DNA of 64,000 bases from Acorus gramineus (taxonomy: Eukaryota; Streptophyta; Magnoliopsida; Acorales; Acoraceae). The DNA is taken from the NCBI GenBank assembly GCA_030737835.1, contig JAUJYN010000015.1, forward strand, positions 3,031,685-3,095,684, read 5' to 3'. Both the position numbers and the translations under genes were made by a program. A model generated the notes under the pieces. It ran no database searches. It had not been told where the DNA came from and saw only the letters and a program-made list of their open reading frames with translations. Of the stretch, positions 19,290-31,342 are shown piece by piece (positions within the stretch are counted from its first letter, which is position 1; the number at the start of each line of letters is the position of its first letter).

Positions 19290-22246
19290 CCATTCGAGGT
19301 TGCGCAGAACTTGGTTTCGAAATAGCACTCTAAAAAAAAGTAGTCGCAAATTGACCTAGTTCAGGTCGATTGGATGAGCACTCTTTGTGAAAGAGGCCGC
19401 GTTGGGGACGCCCCATCCATCGATTAAGCACTCGAGTAAAAGGCATGAAAAAGTGGGATGCATAGGTTACACTCACGGTATGAGGTCATTAGGAAGGACA
19501 AGCTTCCCCTGTGCCCACTAGGTTTCAAAGACCCAAGGCTCTATGACAAACCTTGGGAGGTCGCGATGAAAGGATAAACAGAGTTAGTCCACTAAAAAGA
19601 ATGGGCTTAAATTCTGAAAGGGTATGTCCCTGTTATCCTACAAAAACACTCAAATCACAAGCATTCAAATCATGCAAGAAAAACGAACAGACATGAAAAA
19701 GACAAGTCGTTTAGATAAACATTGTTGTTTACAAAATGTCTAGTCATTTTGGGACCCACCATCAGGGCCAGATCCTGAATCAGAAGAAGGCACGGTAGGG
19801 ACGCAAGGGGAAACATTGTTGGATCTATCTTCATATCCTTGACGATATCCACGATTGTAGTTCTTATCGGCGCAAGTCGTCAAAGAATCTGAGATTTCCT
19901 TCATCTGGTCTTTCACCGTCGCGAAGGCCTCATCTCGACCCTTCGCCAGACCGTCCTCATAAGCGACCGCAATATCGGCTCGAAGTCCGCAAATAATAGC
20001 CTGTTGGTCTCGTGACTCCTGTGTCAGAGCTTCAACTCGCTTCTCTGCACTTTGTGCTCGTAAGGAGAGCTTCGCCTGGTCGAAGGACTGAGAAAGTTTC
20101 AGATCGAGAAGCTCTCTTACTCGCTCCTTCGTAGCAGCAGTGCGAGCTTGAGCAGCAGACAAGTCACGACAAGCAGAGGATTCAGCCAGCTCCGCAGCTA
20201 GGCGAGCTCGGTTCACAATCGCACTATGCTCCTCAGCAACCTTCAACTGTGCTTCTCTGCGATGAGCAAGCTCCTACGCTGTCTTTAAGAGGCATTCAGC
20301 CTTCTTCGCACCAAGTTCTCGCTTGCTGATTGCTTGGAGAAGGATAGATTTCTGAAGAACAAATTGTCAGGACGCTAGGAAAAGAATTTCAAGAAAAAGG
20401 TTGAGTTACTTACATTGTAGATGCTACAACCGAGACGAGTGAAGAGCGCCTCAGTTGTAGCCTAGTGAACGCTTTCCAGGTCATCATCAAGAAGACAACC
20501 CGTGAGTTGGGCGCATGCGACTTCCTTGTCGGCACGCCCAGCTAAAGGACCGTTAGGAGGAACGTAGGCCGAAGTCGCCATAGAAGGAGCTGCGGCAGGA
20601 GTTGCAGCATGGGAGGATCCAGTGGTTGTAACTGGAATGGCCTCTATGGAGGCTGGATGAGGGGCATCAGCTGACACGACAGCAGAAGGAGAGGCCCCCA
20701 ACACTTCGATGGAGTGTACGTCCGGGTTAGAAGGAACAAGGGAGGCGACCACATTCGGAACCACTTGGGGCATCCCTGGTGAGAGCGCGGTGGGGGTTGT
20801 GTTTTCCACTGCAATGGCTGGGGGCACCTCCAACGAAATAACAAGAGGGGGGTGCGATCCCCATCTCCGTGACTGGGTTAACCCCTGGTGTAGCAGCTGA
20901 AGGAAGCGCGGCTTGTACCACCTCGGCTGATGACAGCTCAACACGGGCCAGTTTGACTGTCGGGACAGTAGAACAAGAAGCTTCGACAACTTCAACTTCT
21001 GGAGAGGAGGGAACCACTACCACCTCTAGCAACAAGCTGACGGTAGGACTTGGTAGACATCCCTCTTCAGCGGAAGGCAGAGTAGGCCTTACTTCCTGGA
21101 TGGTAGCAGCACTTATGGGCAGATTGCCCAGACTCTCAGAAGCAGCATCCAGAGGTACATCTGACGAAGTAATTGCTCTACCTTTTGTCTCACTGGCAGT
21201 TGAGGTTGGGCGAGAAACCTTGAACCTCCAATTTGAGGGAAGCAAAGTCCTCCGCCACTTCTTCGAACGGAGGCAGATTTGGCCTTGAGGGCAGCAAGTT
21301 GCTAGGCCACCTCCTCGTTGACAGTAGGAGAAGGAACGAAAGGCGCGCCGATCTCTGATGATGTACCAGTAGCCACTGAAGAAGAACCAATGGCCCTTGA
21401 GGCAGGGAGGTTAAGGATTTTGTGAAAATTCTTTTCCTCCAGCTCTTGGGCAAGAGCGATTTGATTGAACTTCACCACCGATGGGTTCTGGGGTTGCGCG
21501 CTCGAAGTCATCTAAGAGAAGGAGATGAGATTCATTAGCCACGACGAAGAAGGTAAAGGTTTAAAAGTTCAATCGCTTTTATGCTTACCTAGTTTCATCA
21601 GACAAAGACAAAAGGCACCCTAGGCTCATCATGCGGTTCAGGGGGTGGTTGAAAACTTCCAAGGGCAGGACAGCTGCACGAGACACTCCTCTCTCCACCC
21701 ACTGTCAGAAGAGGGAAGCTTCTCTACGAGAGTAACCGAATCTTTTCTGGCCCGGAGGTAGAAAGCGTGCTCTGACTTCCTCAGATCATACAGATGGTAG
21801 ATGTCATCTACCCTGAGGTCGAGGTGCAACGAACGGTTGATGGCGACAACACACATCAAAACCCTTAGCAGGTTAGGGGAGCATTGTGTCGGATGAAGCT
21901 TAAACCGGCACATGAAATCCTTAACTAGTTGGGGGAGAGGAAAAGAAAGGGAACTTCTTAGCATTTGAGAAGGATACATGTATAGCTTATCAGGACCCTG
22001 ATCCTTCGTGTTGATCAAGGTTTTGTAAGGAGTAGGACTAATGGTGATGGAATCAGGGATGCATAAGGAGGATCGCAACCTCTGAACGATGTCCATCGAC
22101 CTGGCGACAACAATGGAGAAAACGAGAAGAAGTGAGGCTTGAAGACGAAAAAGAAATTTGTTCTTTTTCGGATTTCTCTCTCTTCTCCTCGGGGGTTGAC
22201 GTTTACATTAAAGGGAAGGTTTATCCTCGAGAGCCCCCTGTATTCA
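19290..22246 (-). mobile_element. Tat-like gypsy fragment carrying an extra ORF (left part)
   Basis: The block contains a minus-strand, intron-containing ORF related to that at 31343-32605, and is cut at 22246 by solo LTR C. Extra ORFs of this family, often antisense between pol and the 3' LTR, are established for the Tat lineage of plant Ty3/gypsy elements. No gag-pol is present here, so the assignment rests on the ORF and on the LTR/PPT arrangement of the sister copy. Confidence 0.5.
19740..22096 (-). pseudogene. Tat-type extra ORF (putative gypsy-type transposon domain), broken
   Basis: The N-terminal part (22096-21638) has the signature SFPLPQLVKDFMCRFKLHPT followed by LMCVVAI, the same as LSLPLPHLVAEFLDFFGLQP in the copy at 32605. 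This fits the plant 'putative gypsy type transposon' domain family. A frameshift near 21690 ends it early. Splice-like introns are visible on the minus strand: 21588-21512 (GTAAGC...TTAG) and 20413-20352 (GTAAGT...TTCAG). The middle is low-complexity Ser/Thr/Pro/Ala. The last exon (20246-19740) is a strongly helical Ala/Glu/Arg stretch, likely coiled coil, ending in NYNRGYRQGYED. Function is unknown; frames in the middle exon are broken. Confidence 0.6.
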
Positions 22247-22893
22247 TGTTAAGCCCTGGAGCGGCCGTCCCTGGATTGTAGCAATATATATAAATATCAG
22301 GTGATCAATACAAGAGGTCAATAATGACTCCAAGGGATACATCGATGATCCAACATATGACATATCTGGTTTAACAAAGCAATAATAATAGATAGCTTAT
22401 CAAAAAGTGTGAAAGCGTAAAATGACATAAATCTGTAATTCAAAGTAATATTACAGATCCAATTAACACAATTACTGTCCTGTGAGAGCCAATTCTAGTC
22501 AAAATCGATTAAAAATAATGACATGTGCCTTAAGCACGAATACCATAACATACAGATAAGAGGAATGTTGACGATCTCATGCTCGTAGAACCAAAAGATC
22601 GGACGCTGCAACAACTACTGGAATCTCACCTCGTGGGGCTCCTCCTTCAAGATCAACTCAGCCCCTGGTGGAGGAACAACACACGAGGGGTGAGCTACAA
22701 GCTCAGTGAATGGTAAGAATCCAAGCACCACATCTATATCACATCAATAATACAATAACAGTTCAACCAAGACATGGAATATAATCCAAAGCTAGAAACA
22801 ATCACTCAAAGATGTTCCCCACTATGCCCTCACCCTTTCCATAGGGATGACAAGAGAGTTTTGGGAGAAATCAATACACTAACGCCCTACATC

Positions 22894-25440
22894 TGTCACG
22901 CCCCAGGGCGGCCGTCCCCGATACGTGGCAAATATATATAATATCAGCAGTCCATACAGGAGATCAATAAAAGACTCTAAACAACATCGAAGATAACAAC
23001 ACAATTAACAATGTAGCTGACATAATATATATACATATAGCGGAAGCTTAAATGACTGAGTCTGTAATTCAAAGACATATTACAGACCAGAATACATAAT
23101 CAACTGTCCTGTGAGAGCCAATATAAACAAAGACATCCATATATAACATTGTGCCCAAGCACGAATAACAATACATACAAGGAAAAGGAAGGGGATGATG
23201 ATGGCCTCTCACTCGCAGAACCCAAAACGCGAACGCTGCTCCGCTACTGATGTGATGCCTCGGGGAGCTCCTCCTTCAGATCCGACTCAGTAACAACTGG
23301 AGGAAAAGACATGCGAGGGGTGAGCCACACGCTCAGTGAATGGTACAATCTATGCAACACAACTCATATTATCCTTAAAATTGTTAAAGTCTCGAGATGG
23401 GAGTAACTGCACAAATTCGGTGGGTCGTAGCGACGCCGACCCACCACACCCTCACCCTCACCCCTTAGAGGTGACATAGGACTCTTGGGAGAGACTAGAC
23501 CGCTCTACACCCTTGGTCCACCGGTAGCCCTTTCCCCGGGTAGCCTCTACCTGGTATACTCCCATGGTCGGTACGTTTCCGAATGCATTGGTAGTACCTA
23601 CATATGGGAGCCCTCTATCAGGACAGCTTTTCCCAACCCGGTTAGTTCCTACACGGATCCAACGAAGGGGAGAAACTATTTACACTCACGGATACAATCC
23701 TCTTGGATCCGTCGACAACGATTACTAACACTACTAATGTAATGAATTCTCAAGAATTCCTCCAGGGCGCATAACTAAGATGCGGGGAAAACATACATTA
23801 TAATAACAAGGTTATAATATTTTCTAAGGCATGCTTATACTAACATAATCTCATTTTGATTTAATTAAATTAAACTAAATGGGAAACATGCATAGATCAA
23901 GGCTTTTCAAGCATGGGACATGGTGTCTAGGCATGTATGGGCCTCTATACATGATACATGGATGTATATCCCTAGCATACAATGTCTAACATGGTATGGT
24001 TACATCATAGCAAAGCATGCATTAACATAAGTTTTTATTTACACAAGTTATTATGTAGTTATGGTGCCCCAGGGGAGGGCAATGCACGCCTACGTGCATC
24101 GAACGCCTCCCTATTGGGTTGGATTGACCCAGTCACCGCAACCCGGGTCATTGCGTGACCGTTCGCCAAGATCTGCAAGACAAGGGCATTCAATATGGTG
24201 AGTAAACTACACAAATATACATGAAATTTACTAGAAATGCCAAAAACTCGGACAAGCATGCATACGGGCTCGCACGCATGCAAGTACGCACGTACGCACG
24301 CAAGTCCGAGTGCCCCGACACCTACCCGAACCCTCGAGTAGCCACACGCATGGCCCCCGCACGCGCACGCACGCATACGCACGCACGCATGCGCCCCAGC
24401 ACCCTTGGCGCACTGCCGCGCGCCCAGACGCGCTACCGGGTGCGCGCGCACGTTCGCGCGCCTGCGCGTACGCACGCGCGCCCGCCAGCGCGCCCGACTG
24501 TGCGCTCCAGCGCTCCCCTGCGCGCGCGCCCAAACCTCCCCCACCCCCTCCTCAGCCCACACACCCACCCTAAACCCTATGCATGGCATACATGAACACC
24601 CTAAGAGCCTTTATCAAACATTTAAACAAGGATAAGGGAGGAGGAGAGCTTACCAAAGGAGGGGGAAGAAAAGGGGAGGAAATCGGGTGCCCTTGGCGCA
24701 CCAAACCACCTCAACCGCCACCACCAACACCACCACCTTCTCAGCCACTCCTCAAGCCTTTAATGGCTGAAATCAGGGGTGGGGAAGAGGCATGAGAGGG
24801 AGTTAGAGAGAAGGGAAATCAAGCACAAACAACAACACCTAAAGCTTACACACACATACCTTTCCCTTTTTCCTTTTAATGTTTCTTCTTCTCCCTCTTG
24901 TTCTTCCTCATTTTTTTTTAAACACACCAAACAAGGAAACCAGGGAGTGAAGGAGAGTGAGAGGGAGAAGGAGATGAAGGAGACGCCCACATATAGTGTA
25001 CACACACACACACACACTCACACACACACACACATTAAATGGTGAAAAAGGGGGTGGGTGGGGATTGACTTTGAGTCAACCCAACCAAACTACCAAACAA
25101 AAATCCTTGACTAGTCAAAGGTCATCTTTGACTAGTCAAGGTCTTCGTTGACTTGGTCAAAGTCATCCTTGACACTTCAAAATCGGTCAAAACCCGGATA
25201 TGATTCGGAACTACAAAATTTTCTGAAACGTATCCAGAACTCGATGAAATTTCTGAGGCCAATACCAACTGGTACCAGGACCCATAATATGCAGTCAGAT
25301 TTTCAATCAGAGTACTCTAACTCCCGCAGATAGCTAAAAGTCTAAAATTTTAGCGGCTCCGATCGAAAAACAAAAAATTAGAAAATGGCCAGAAATGACC
25401 CAAATGTGACCAAGGGCTAAAAAGTGACACATATATAACA
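22894..25440 (-). mobile_element. Solo LTR D (2547 bp)
   Basis: Minus-strand ends are TGTTATATATGTGTCAC (25440) and GGGGCGTGACA (22894). It has a perfect 5-bp target duplication ACATC (22889-22893 and 25441-25445) inside LTR C. It is close to copies A and B, with the GC-rich block (24240-24530), W-box cluster, CA/GT microsatellite (about 25000-25036), putative exon 24137-24172 and last exon 23244-23296. The donor after the 36-nt exon reads GTGACT instead of GTGAGT. Confidence 0.95.
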
Positions 25441-25872
25441 ACATCATCTGGTAGCCCTCTTTCTGGTGGCCTTCCAACATCATGGCGGCACCACGCAGGA
25501 CAGCTCCGACGCTGAACAGCTTCAATGCATGATGATGTGTAAAAGAAAAACTCTACTCACAATATGACCCTTATGAATCCTCCACCTTCGGTTAGCCATT
25601 ACCAATACGCGATCGAATTCTCGTGAATTCCCATAAAGTTGCATCCCTCGGATGCGGGAAGATTAACTATATTTACAATTGAATAATGTCCTAGCATGAT
25701 CCCAAAGGCGGGGTCCTACATGCGTCTATTACTAATAGGCAAGGTTTATTATTCAAATATTTAGTTTTAATATTCCATAATATATCAAAGCTAATCATGG
25801 AACCATACAAACTTAATGATAAATAGCATACCACACATTTAACTAATCATGGATCAAATTCAATATACGAAT

Positions 25873-28800
25873 TGTTGTGTCTGTGTCATTTGGAGCGCTC
25901 TGTTTGAAGATTTGGGTACATAATTTTTTTTTCCTAAGTTATGTATTCCTGATTTGGTATTTGGATTTGATTTTGTTAAAATCCAAGATGAAGAGGTTTA
26001 ATTATGATTTTATTATGAGATGTCCAGTTTTGAGTTAGCTTTCGCACAGAAGTGGAATTAGATCAACTGGATTCTTGTAGTAAAAGTTATGGGTATTTTT
26101 CCAAGTATACCCCGGGGATGGAAATTCTGGCAGCAGCCCTGCTCGATGTTTAGCTCTAATTTTGGATTATCTGGAGGGATTATCTGATCTTGGCATGAAC
26201 ATGAAAGTTGTAGATAATCTTCTTAGCTTTCCATCGGTCTTGGAATCAAGCAATTCGGAGCTGTATCGGGAAAGTTATGGCTGTTCCAGTGAAGCTTGCG
26301 CAGAATTTCTAGTCGAAGGGCGACTTAGTAAATTCTCCTTAGATATTTTGCATAAATATCTCTATCTCTCTCTCTCTCTCCCTCCCAATGTTGTCGACCA
26401 GCATTTCTGGTCCCTCTCCTCTCTTTCTTTTGCCCCCCATGTGTTTGATGTGGGGTCTCAAAGAGGAGGAGATGGTGGTGGAGGAAGTGGTGGTGGTGGA
26501 TCTAGGTGTATTGTGATGTTTGTTCTCCCCTCTCTCAAGCTCTCTTTTGCATGATCTTCCCCCCCCCCCCCCTGATCTTCGGCTGAGAGGAGGCTGAGGA
26601 GGCCGAGGTGGTGGTGTTGGTGGTTGAGGTGGTCGCGGGTGCGTCGAGGGCCCCCGAACCTCCCCCTTTTGTTTCCCCTCCAAGGTGAGCTCCTCCCCTT
26701 CTTTTCTTGGTTTTTCTTGGCTTAAGGGGTTGGTTGGGAAGTCATGCATGCTAGGTAGCGGTGTTAGGGTGTGTGTGAAGGGTTGGGATGCGTGAAAATG
26801 AGGTTTAGAGGGCTTGGGCGCGCGCTGGGCGCGGTCTACGTGCGTGCGCGCGTATGCGCGCGCGCAGGCGGGCGCTGGCGGGCGCAGTCGGGCGCGCGGA
26901 CGCGCGCGGGCGTGTGCACGCGGGTGCGCGGGTACGCGCGGTAGTGCGCGCGGGTGCATGCGCGAGCGGGGGTGCGAGCGGGGGTGCGCGCGGGAGTGCG
27001 CGCGGGTGCGCGTGGGCGTGTACGCGGGCGTGCGCGCGAGCGTGCACGCGCACGGGCAGGGCGCCTGGGCACTGTGCCTGGCTGCGGGGCAGGGCGCCTG
27101 GGCATGCGCCTGGGCGCGGAGCTGGGGACCAGTGCGCGCGCGTGCGTGCGCGTGCTGGGGCGTGCGCGGGGTGCTGCGCGTGGGGCGCGGGCTGGACGCG
27201 CGGTGCGCGCGCGAGCATGCGCGTGCGTGCGGCAGCGCGTCGGGGCGCGCGGGCAGGCGCGCGGCAGTGCGCCGATGGTGCCGGGGTGTGTGCGCGCGTG
27301 CGCATTCATGCGTGCGCGTGCGGGTGGCCGTGCGTATGGCTACCCGGGGGTTCGGGATTGGGTTGGGGTGCTCGGGCTCGCGTGCGTACGGGCCGTATGT
27401 ATGTTTGCCCGAGTGTTGTGTATTTTTAGAGTATTTAGTATATATGGTGTATTTTACTCACCGAATTGACTACCCTATTTTGCAGATCTTGGCGGACGGT
27501 CACGCGACGACCCGACTATCGGTGAGTGGGACAACCCAACCCAGTTGGGAGGTGCTATATGCACTTGGGCGTATACCGTCCTCCCCTGGGGCACCATAGT
27601 TAATATTAACTGATTTATATGTAATCTGTGCAAGCATGATTAGTGTGTAGAATGCATGCCACCCTAGACTTGTATGTTAGGGACTTGCACCCATAGGATA
27701 TGTGTAAGAGCCGTACATCCTGTCACTTGTTATCATGCTAGGAAAGCCTCGACCTATGCATGCGTCCTATTAGTTTGATTTATTAAATTAAATGCGAGCA
27801 TATGTTTATTAATATGCCTTGGGGAATATTAAGGGGGCCTTGCGAGGTTAACATTGAGACCCGGGCTAGGGTACTCCGTGTTCCTTGTTTGGTTGTCGGG
27901 ATGTCCTATATCGGGACCTCAGGTTGCCCTCCCAAGGTTTCTTTTCCTCATAATTATCTTATATATTCCCCGCATCTTGGTTATGCGCGCTGGAGGAATT
28001 CTGAAGAATTCATGACATTAGAGTTGTTGAGATGTGTTGTCGGCGGATCCGAGTGGATCATATACGTATGGATAGGCTGTTTTTGTTCCCTTCGTTGGAT
28101 CCGTGTAGAGACTGCCCCAGCATTAGAAAGGCCGTCCCGTGGAGGGCTCCCATCAATAGGCACCTCCTGATTTGGGACGGACTGTGCTGAATGTGGGAGT
28201 GGCCAAGCGGCCTACGGAGTGGGGAGAGACTATCGGTGGACCAAGGGTGACCAACAGCCTAGTCAGTCCCAATGTCTTATGTCACCTATTGAGGGGTGAG
28301 GGTGAGGGTGTGGTGGGTCGGCGATGTAGCGACCCGCCGGATTTGTGTAGTAATCAGTCCCAATATCCTATGTCACCTATTGAGGGGTGAGGGTGAGGGT
28401 GTGGTGGGTCGGCGATGCAGCGACCCACTGGTTTGTGTAGTTGTGGACCAAGGGTGATTAACAGCCTAGTCAGTCCCAACATCCTATGTCACCATACTGA
28501 GGGGTGAGGGTGAGGGTGTGGTGGGTCGGCGATGTAGCGACCCACTGGATTTGTGCAGTTCCTGCCACTTTGAGGCTTAAATAATGAGGTTGTGGTTAAT
28601 ATAAGCTGTGATGCATGGGTTGTGCTATTCACTGAGCGTGTGGCTCACCCCTCACATAAATTTTCTCCAGTGCTATCTGAGTCGGATTTGGAGGAGGAGC
28701 TCCCTGAGGGACTTCATCAGTAGCGGTGCAGCGCCACATTTCCGCGAGTGTTAGAGGCTATCAGCATCCCTTTTGATTGTATATATTATATTCCGTGCTT

Positions 28801-29064
28801 GGGCAAGCGGTTGTATTATATTTGGATGTCTTTGTATATATATTGGCTCTCACAGGACAGTTGATTATGTATCAAGTCTGTAATATGTTTTTGAATTACA
28901 GACTCAGTCTTTTAGCTTCCGCTATTTGTGTATATATCCTGTCAGCTTCATTGTTGTCTGTGTTGTCATATTGATGTTGTTTAGGGTATGTTATTGACCT
29001 CCTGTTTAGACTGCTGATATCATATATACATTTGCCTCGTCCCGGGGACGCCCGGGGCGTGACA
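25873..29064 (+). mobile_element. Solo LTR E (3192 bp)
   Basis: Ends are TGTTGTGTCTGTGTCATTTG and CCCGGGGCGTGACA. The target duplication CGAAT is perfect (25868-25872 and 29065-29069), also within LTR C. It contains a GC-rich block (26815-27345), donor 26685, putative exon 27486-27521, donor 27522, a triplicated segment (28238-28560), acceptor 28669-28670 and last exon 28671-28723. Copy H at the right end of the window is its closest relative. Confidence 0.95.
28238..28560 (+). repeat. Three tandem units inside LTR E
   Basis: Each unit contains CAGTCCCAA, GGGGTGAGGGTGAGGGTG and the hairpin GGGTCGGCGATG...CGACCC. Units are about 28238-28349, 28350-28442 and 28443-28560. Other copies have one unit. 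Confidence 0.9.
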
Positions 29065-30783
29065 CGAATCTCCTATGGCATACCATATTCAATGATATTA
29101 AATACATAAGATACAATATCGTGCTAGCATTAGATGTATAAAAATATGGTTATTTATGCATGTATTATAGTGGACAAACAAGTAATGCGTGCGATATAAA
29201 TTGTTTATGCAAAATACAAATTATAAATATATAGTATGCGTTACTAACATGATAAGTTATAATCCTAATAATACGTCCATTATACGAATACTACATAATT
29301 ACGGTGCTCCTAGAATACTACATAATTATGGCTACTTCTATTACGTGCTTCCTAAGTGGGTGGATTGAACCACTCACCGTTACCCGGATCGTTGCGAGTT
29401 TTGTCAACGAAAGCTGCAAAACACAACCAATGATGCTCAAATAAAATATGAAGTCTCCTGACACACATACAAGAGAACTTCATGAAGACACTAACTCTTG
29501 ATGGTTCACACATCATGCATAATAGCTCTTTGACACACAATCAAGTAAAACTAGTACATCTACTACACTCAACCCTAAACTTTAATCTCCACAGCACCAA
29601 ATACACATCCCATAATTCTGAAATAAATCATACACGTTATTTGACATGTTAGGATCATAATCCATGAAGACATCATAATCTGATTTGGCCTCTACATGGC
29701 CGAAATAAAATATTTTCAGAAACTGGTCATTTCCTACTCGAATCTGAACAGTCCATGCAAATCAGGTTCTAACTTACAACACAAATAATATTATGATACC
29801 AAATTTCATATATAGAATCTAGACATATGGATGATCATATCATATGAAGACACAATCCTAAAAATATGTCTCTAAGTACTAGTTTTACAAGGATTGTTAT
29901 AAGACAGAAATCTGCCTTACTACAACACAAAACTCCCAACAACAAGAAAAGGGGAAAACACATACAACAGCACCTATGCATCCTTGCTGACCACCCAAAG
30001 CACTAGATAACAACACTCATACTTTATTGAAGCATAAACACAAATACCTACATGACACAAAGGGGAAACAAACATACCATGAGAAGAAGAGGGGAAAAGG
30101 ATGCACACAAGGGATTCCACCACCACCACAAGCAATCAATCCATCACACATGCATAGCCATAACCACCACTAGATCAACACCCTCACATAAGCCAAAACA
30201 AACAATGAGGTTAAAAGAATGCCATGGAAAAGAAGAGGGAGGTGGGGGAAATACAAGGTTCACACACACTCACCATCCTTTTCACTCTTCCTTCATTTCC
30301 TTCTCTTCATCTTCATTTGCACCACCAAAATCACACACAAAAGGGGGCTGACCTAGAGAGAATGAGACGGGGAGAGAGGGAGAGAGATTGAATTCAATTT
30401 AGAGTTTTGAGAGTGTGAGATGGGGGCAAAAGAAGTACAAATGAGCTTGGTTTGGTGAGGTAAGGAGAGAATATATTTAGACTTACACTCACCTCTAATA
30501 GAGACATTAGGAACCAAGGGTTGGAGAATGGGGTGATACTTGCCTAGAGTCACCACCCACCCAATCAAAGAACCAATCAAAACCCAATAACAGCTAAACA
30601 CGGATACCATTTTGAACTGTATAATTTTTAAATTGATGTTAGAACGCGATGAAAATTTACAGGTAAGTCAAAGCAAATACTAGGATCACCGATATGGGGT
30701 TATATTTTTAAATTGAGCGCCTAAACTCTAAAAATAAATAAAAACATGATATTTAATTACTCAAAAATGACACAAACATAACA

Positions 30784-31342
30784 AATCATGTTGAAGGCGT
30801 GAAATTCAAGATCGTGGAAAATTTGCCGCCGAAATCTTCTACAGAGATCGAGGGACAGCTGGCGTAGAAGATGAAGCATCAATTTTGACAGATGTGCAGT
30901 TGACGTGGCAGGTTAATGAAAGATGAGGCATCAGTTTTGACAGACGTACAGCTGATGTGGCAGGTTAATGATGCCTTTATCTCAAGCTTTCCACGTGGCA
31001 GCATTGGCAACCAGGACATACCATCAAGAAGATCTTCACGACCAGACATACGCGACCAGGGACATCCTGCTCGTGGATATTTGACAAGGCACTTCTACTC
31101 GTTCAATGTAAATTTTGTCTATTCGCCTATTGCGGGTCGTTGTGAAGAAAATTGAGGTGCTTTGGTTTTTTAGCGCTACGGTGTGAGAGGGGAAACATAC
31201 AACGAGAGGATTAGTCTACGTTCATTTGGAACTTGACTAAGTACGCAAGCAAACAAGATAAGAGCAAGGTTGAACCAAAAAGTAATTTTTTCTTCATTAA
31301 CTGGATAAAGAGTACACAAAAAAAAAATCCTATCTAGAAAGA
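30784..31342. other. Right flank of LTR C, part of Tat-like noncoding sequence
   Basis: No gene is seen. A direct repeat of about 60 bp occurs at about 30865-30970 (units with GATG.GGCATC.. TTTTGACAGA and GTGGCAGGTTAATGA). It joins the antisense ORF region on the right and presumably continues the Tat-like fragment split by LTR C. Confidence 0.45.

Larger units (their letters stand above)
22247..30783 (-). mobile_element. Solo LTR C, split by solo LTRs D and E
   Basis: On the minus strand it starts TGTTATGTTTGTGTCATTTT (30783) and ends GGGCTTAACA (22247). Its own DNA is 22247-22893, 25446-25872 and 29070-30783, about 2.79 kb. The parts are collinear with LTRs F and G: the 36-nt putative exon at 29378-29413 and the last exon at 22615-22664. 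The flanks ATTCA (22242-22246) and AATCA (30784-30788) match at 4 of 5 bases, a decayed target duplication. No internal element sequence is present, so it is a solo LTR. It lies in a Tat-like fragment. Confidence 0.85.

Noticed and set aside
25873-26560. A host gene in the first part of LTR E (frame 26162-26554)
   Set aside because: It lies inside a bounded solo LTR, has low-complexity composition and is not shared with other copies.
22247-30783. C plus D plus E as one large full-length element with two LTRs
   Set aside because: D and E are in opposite orientation, each has its own perfect 5-bp duplication, and there is no gag, pol, PBS or PPT between them. The flanking pieces join into a single LTR.
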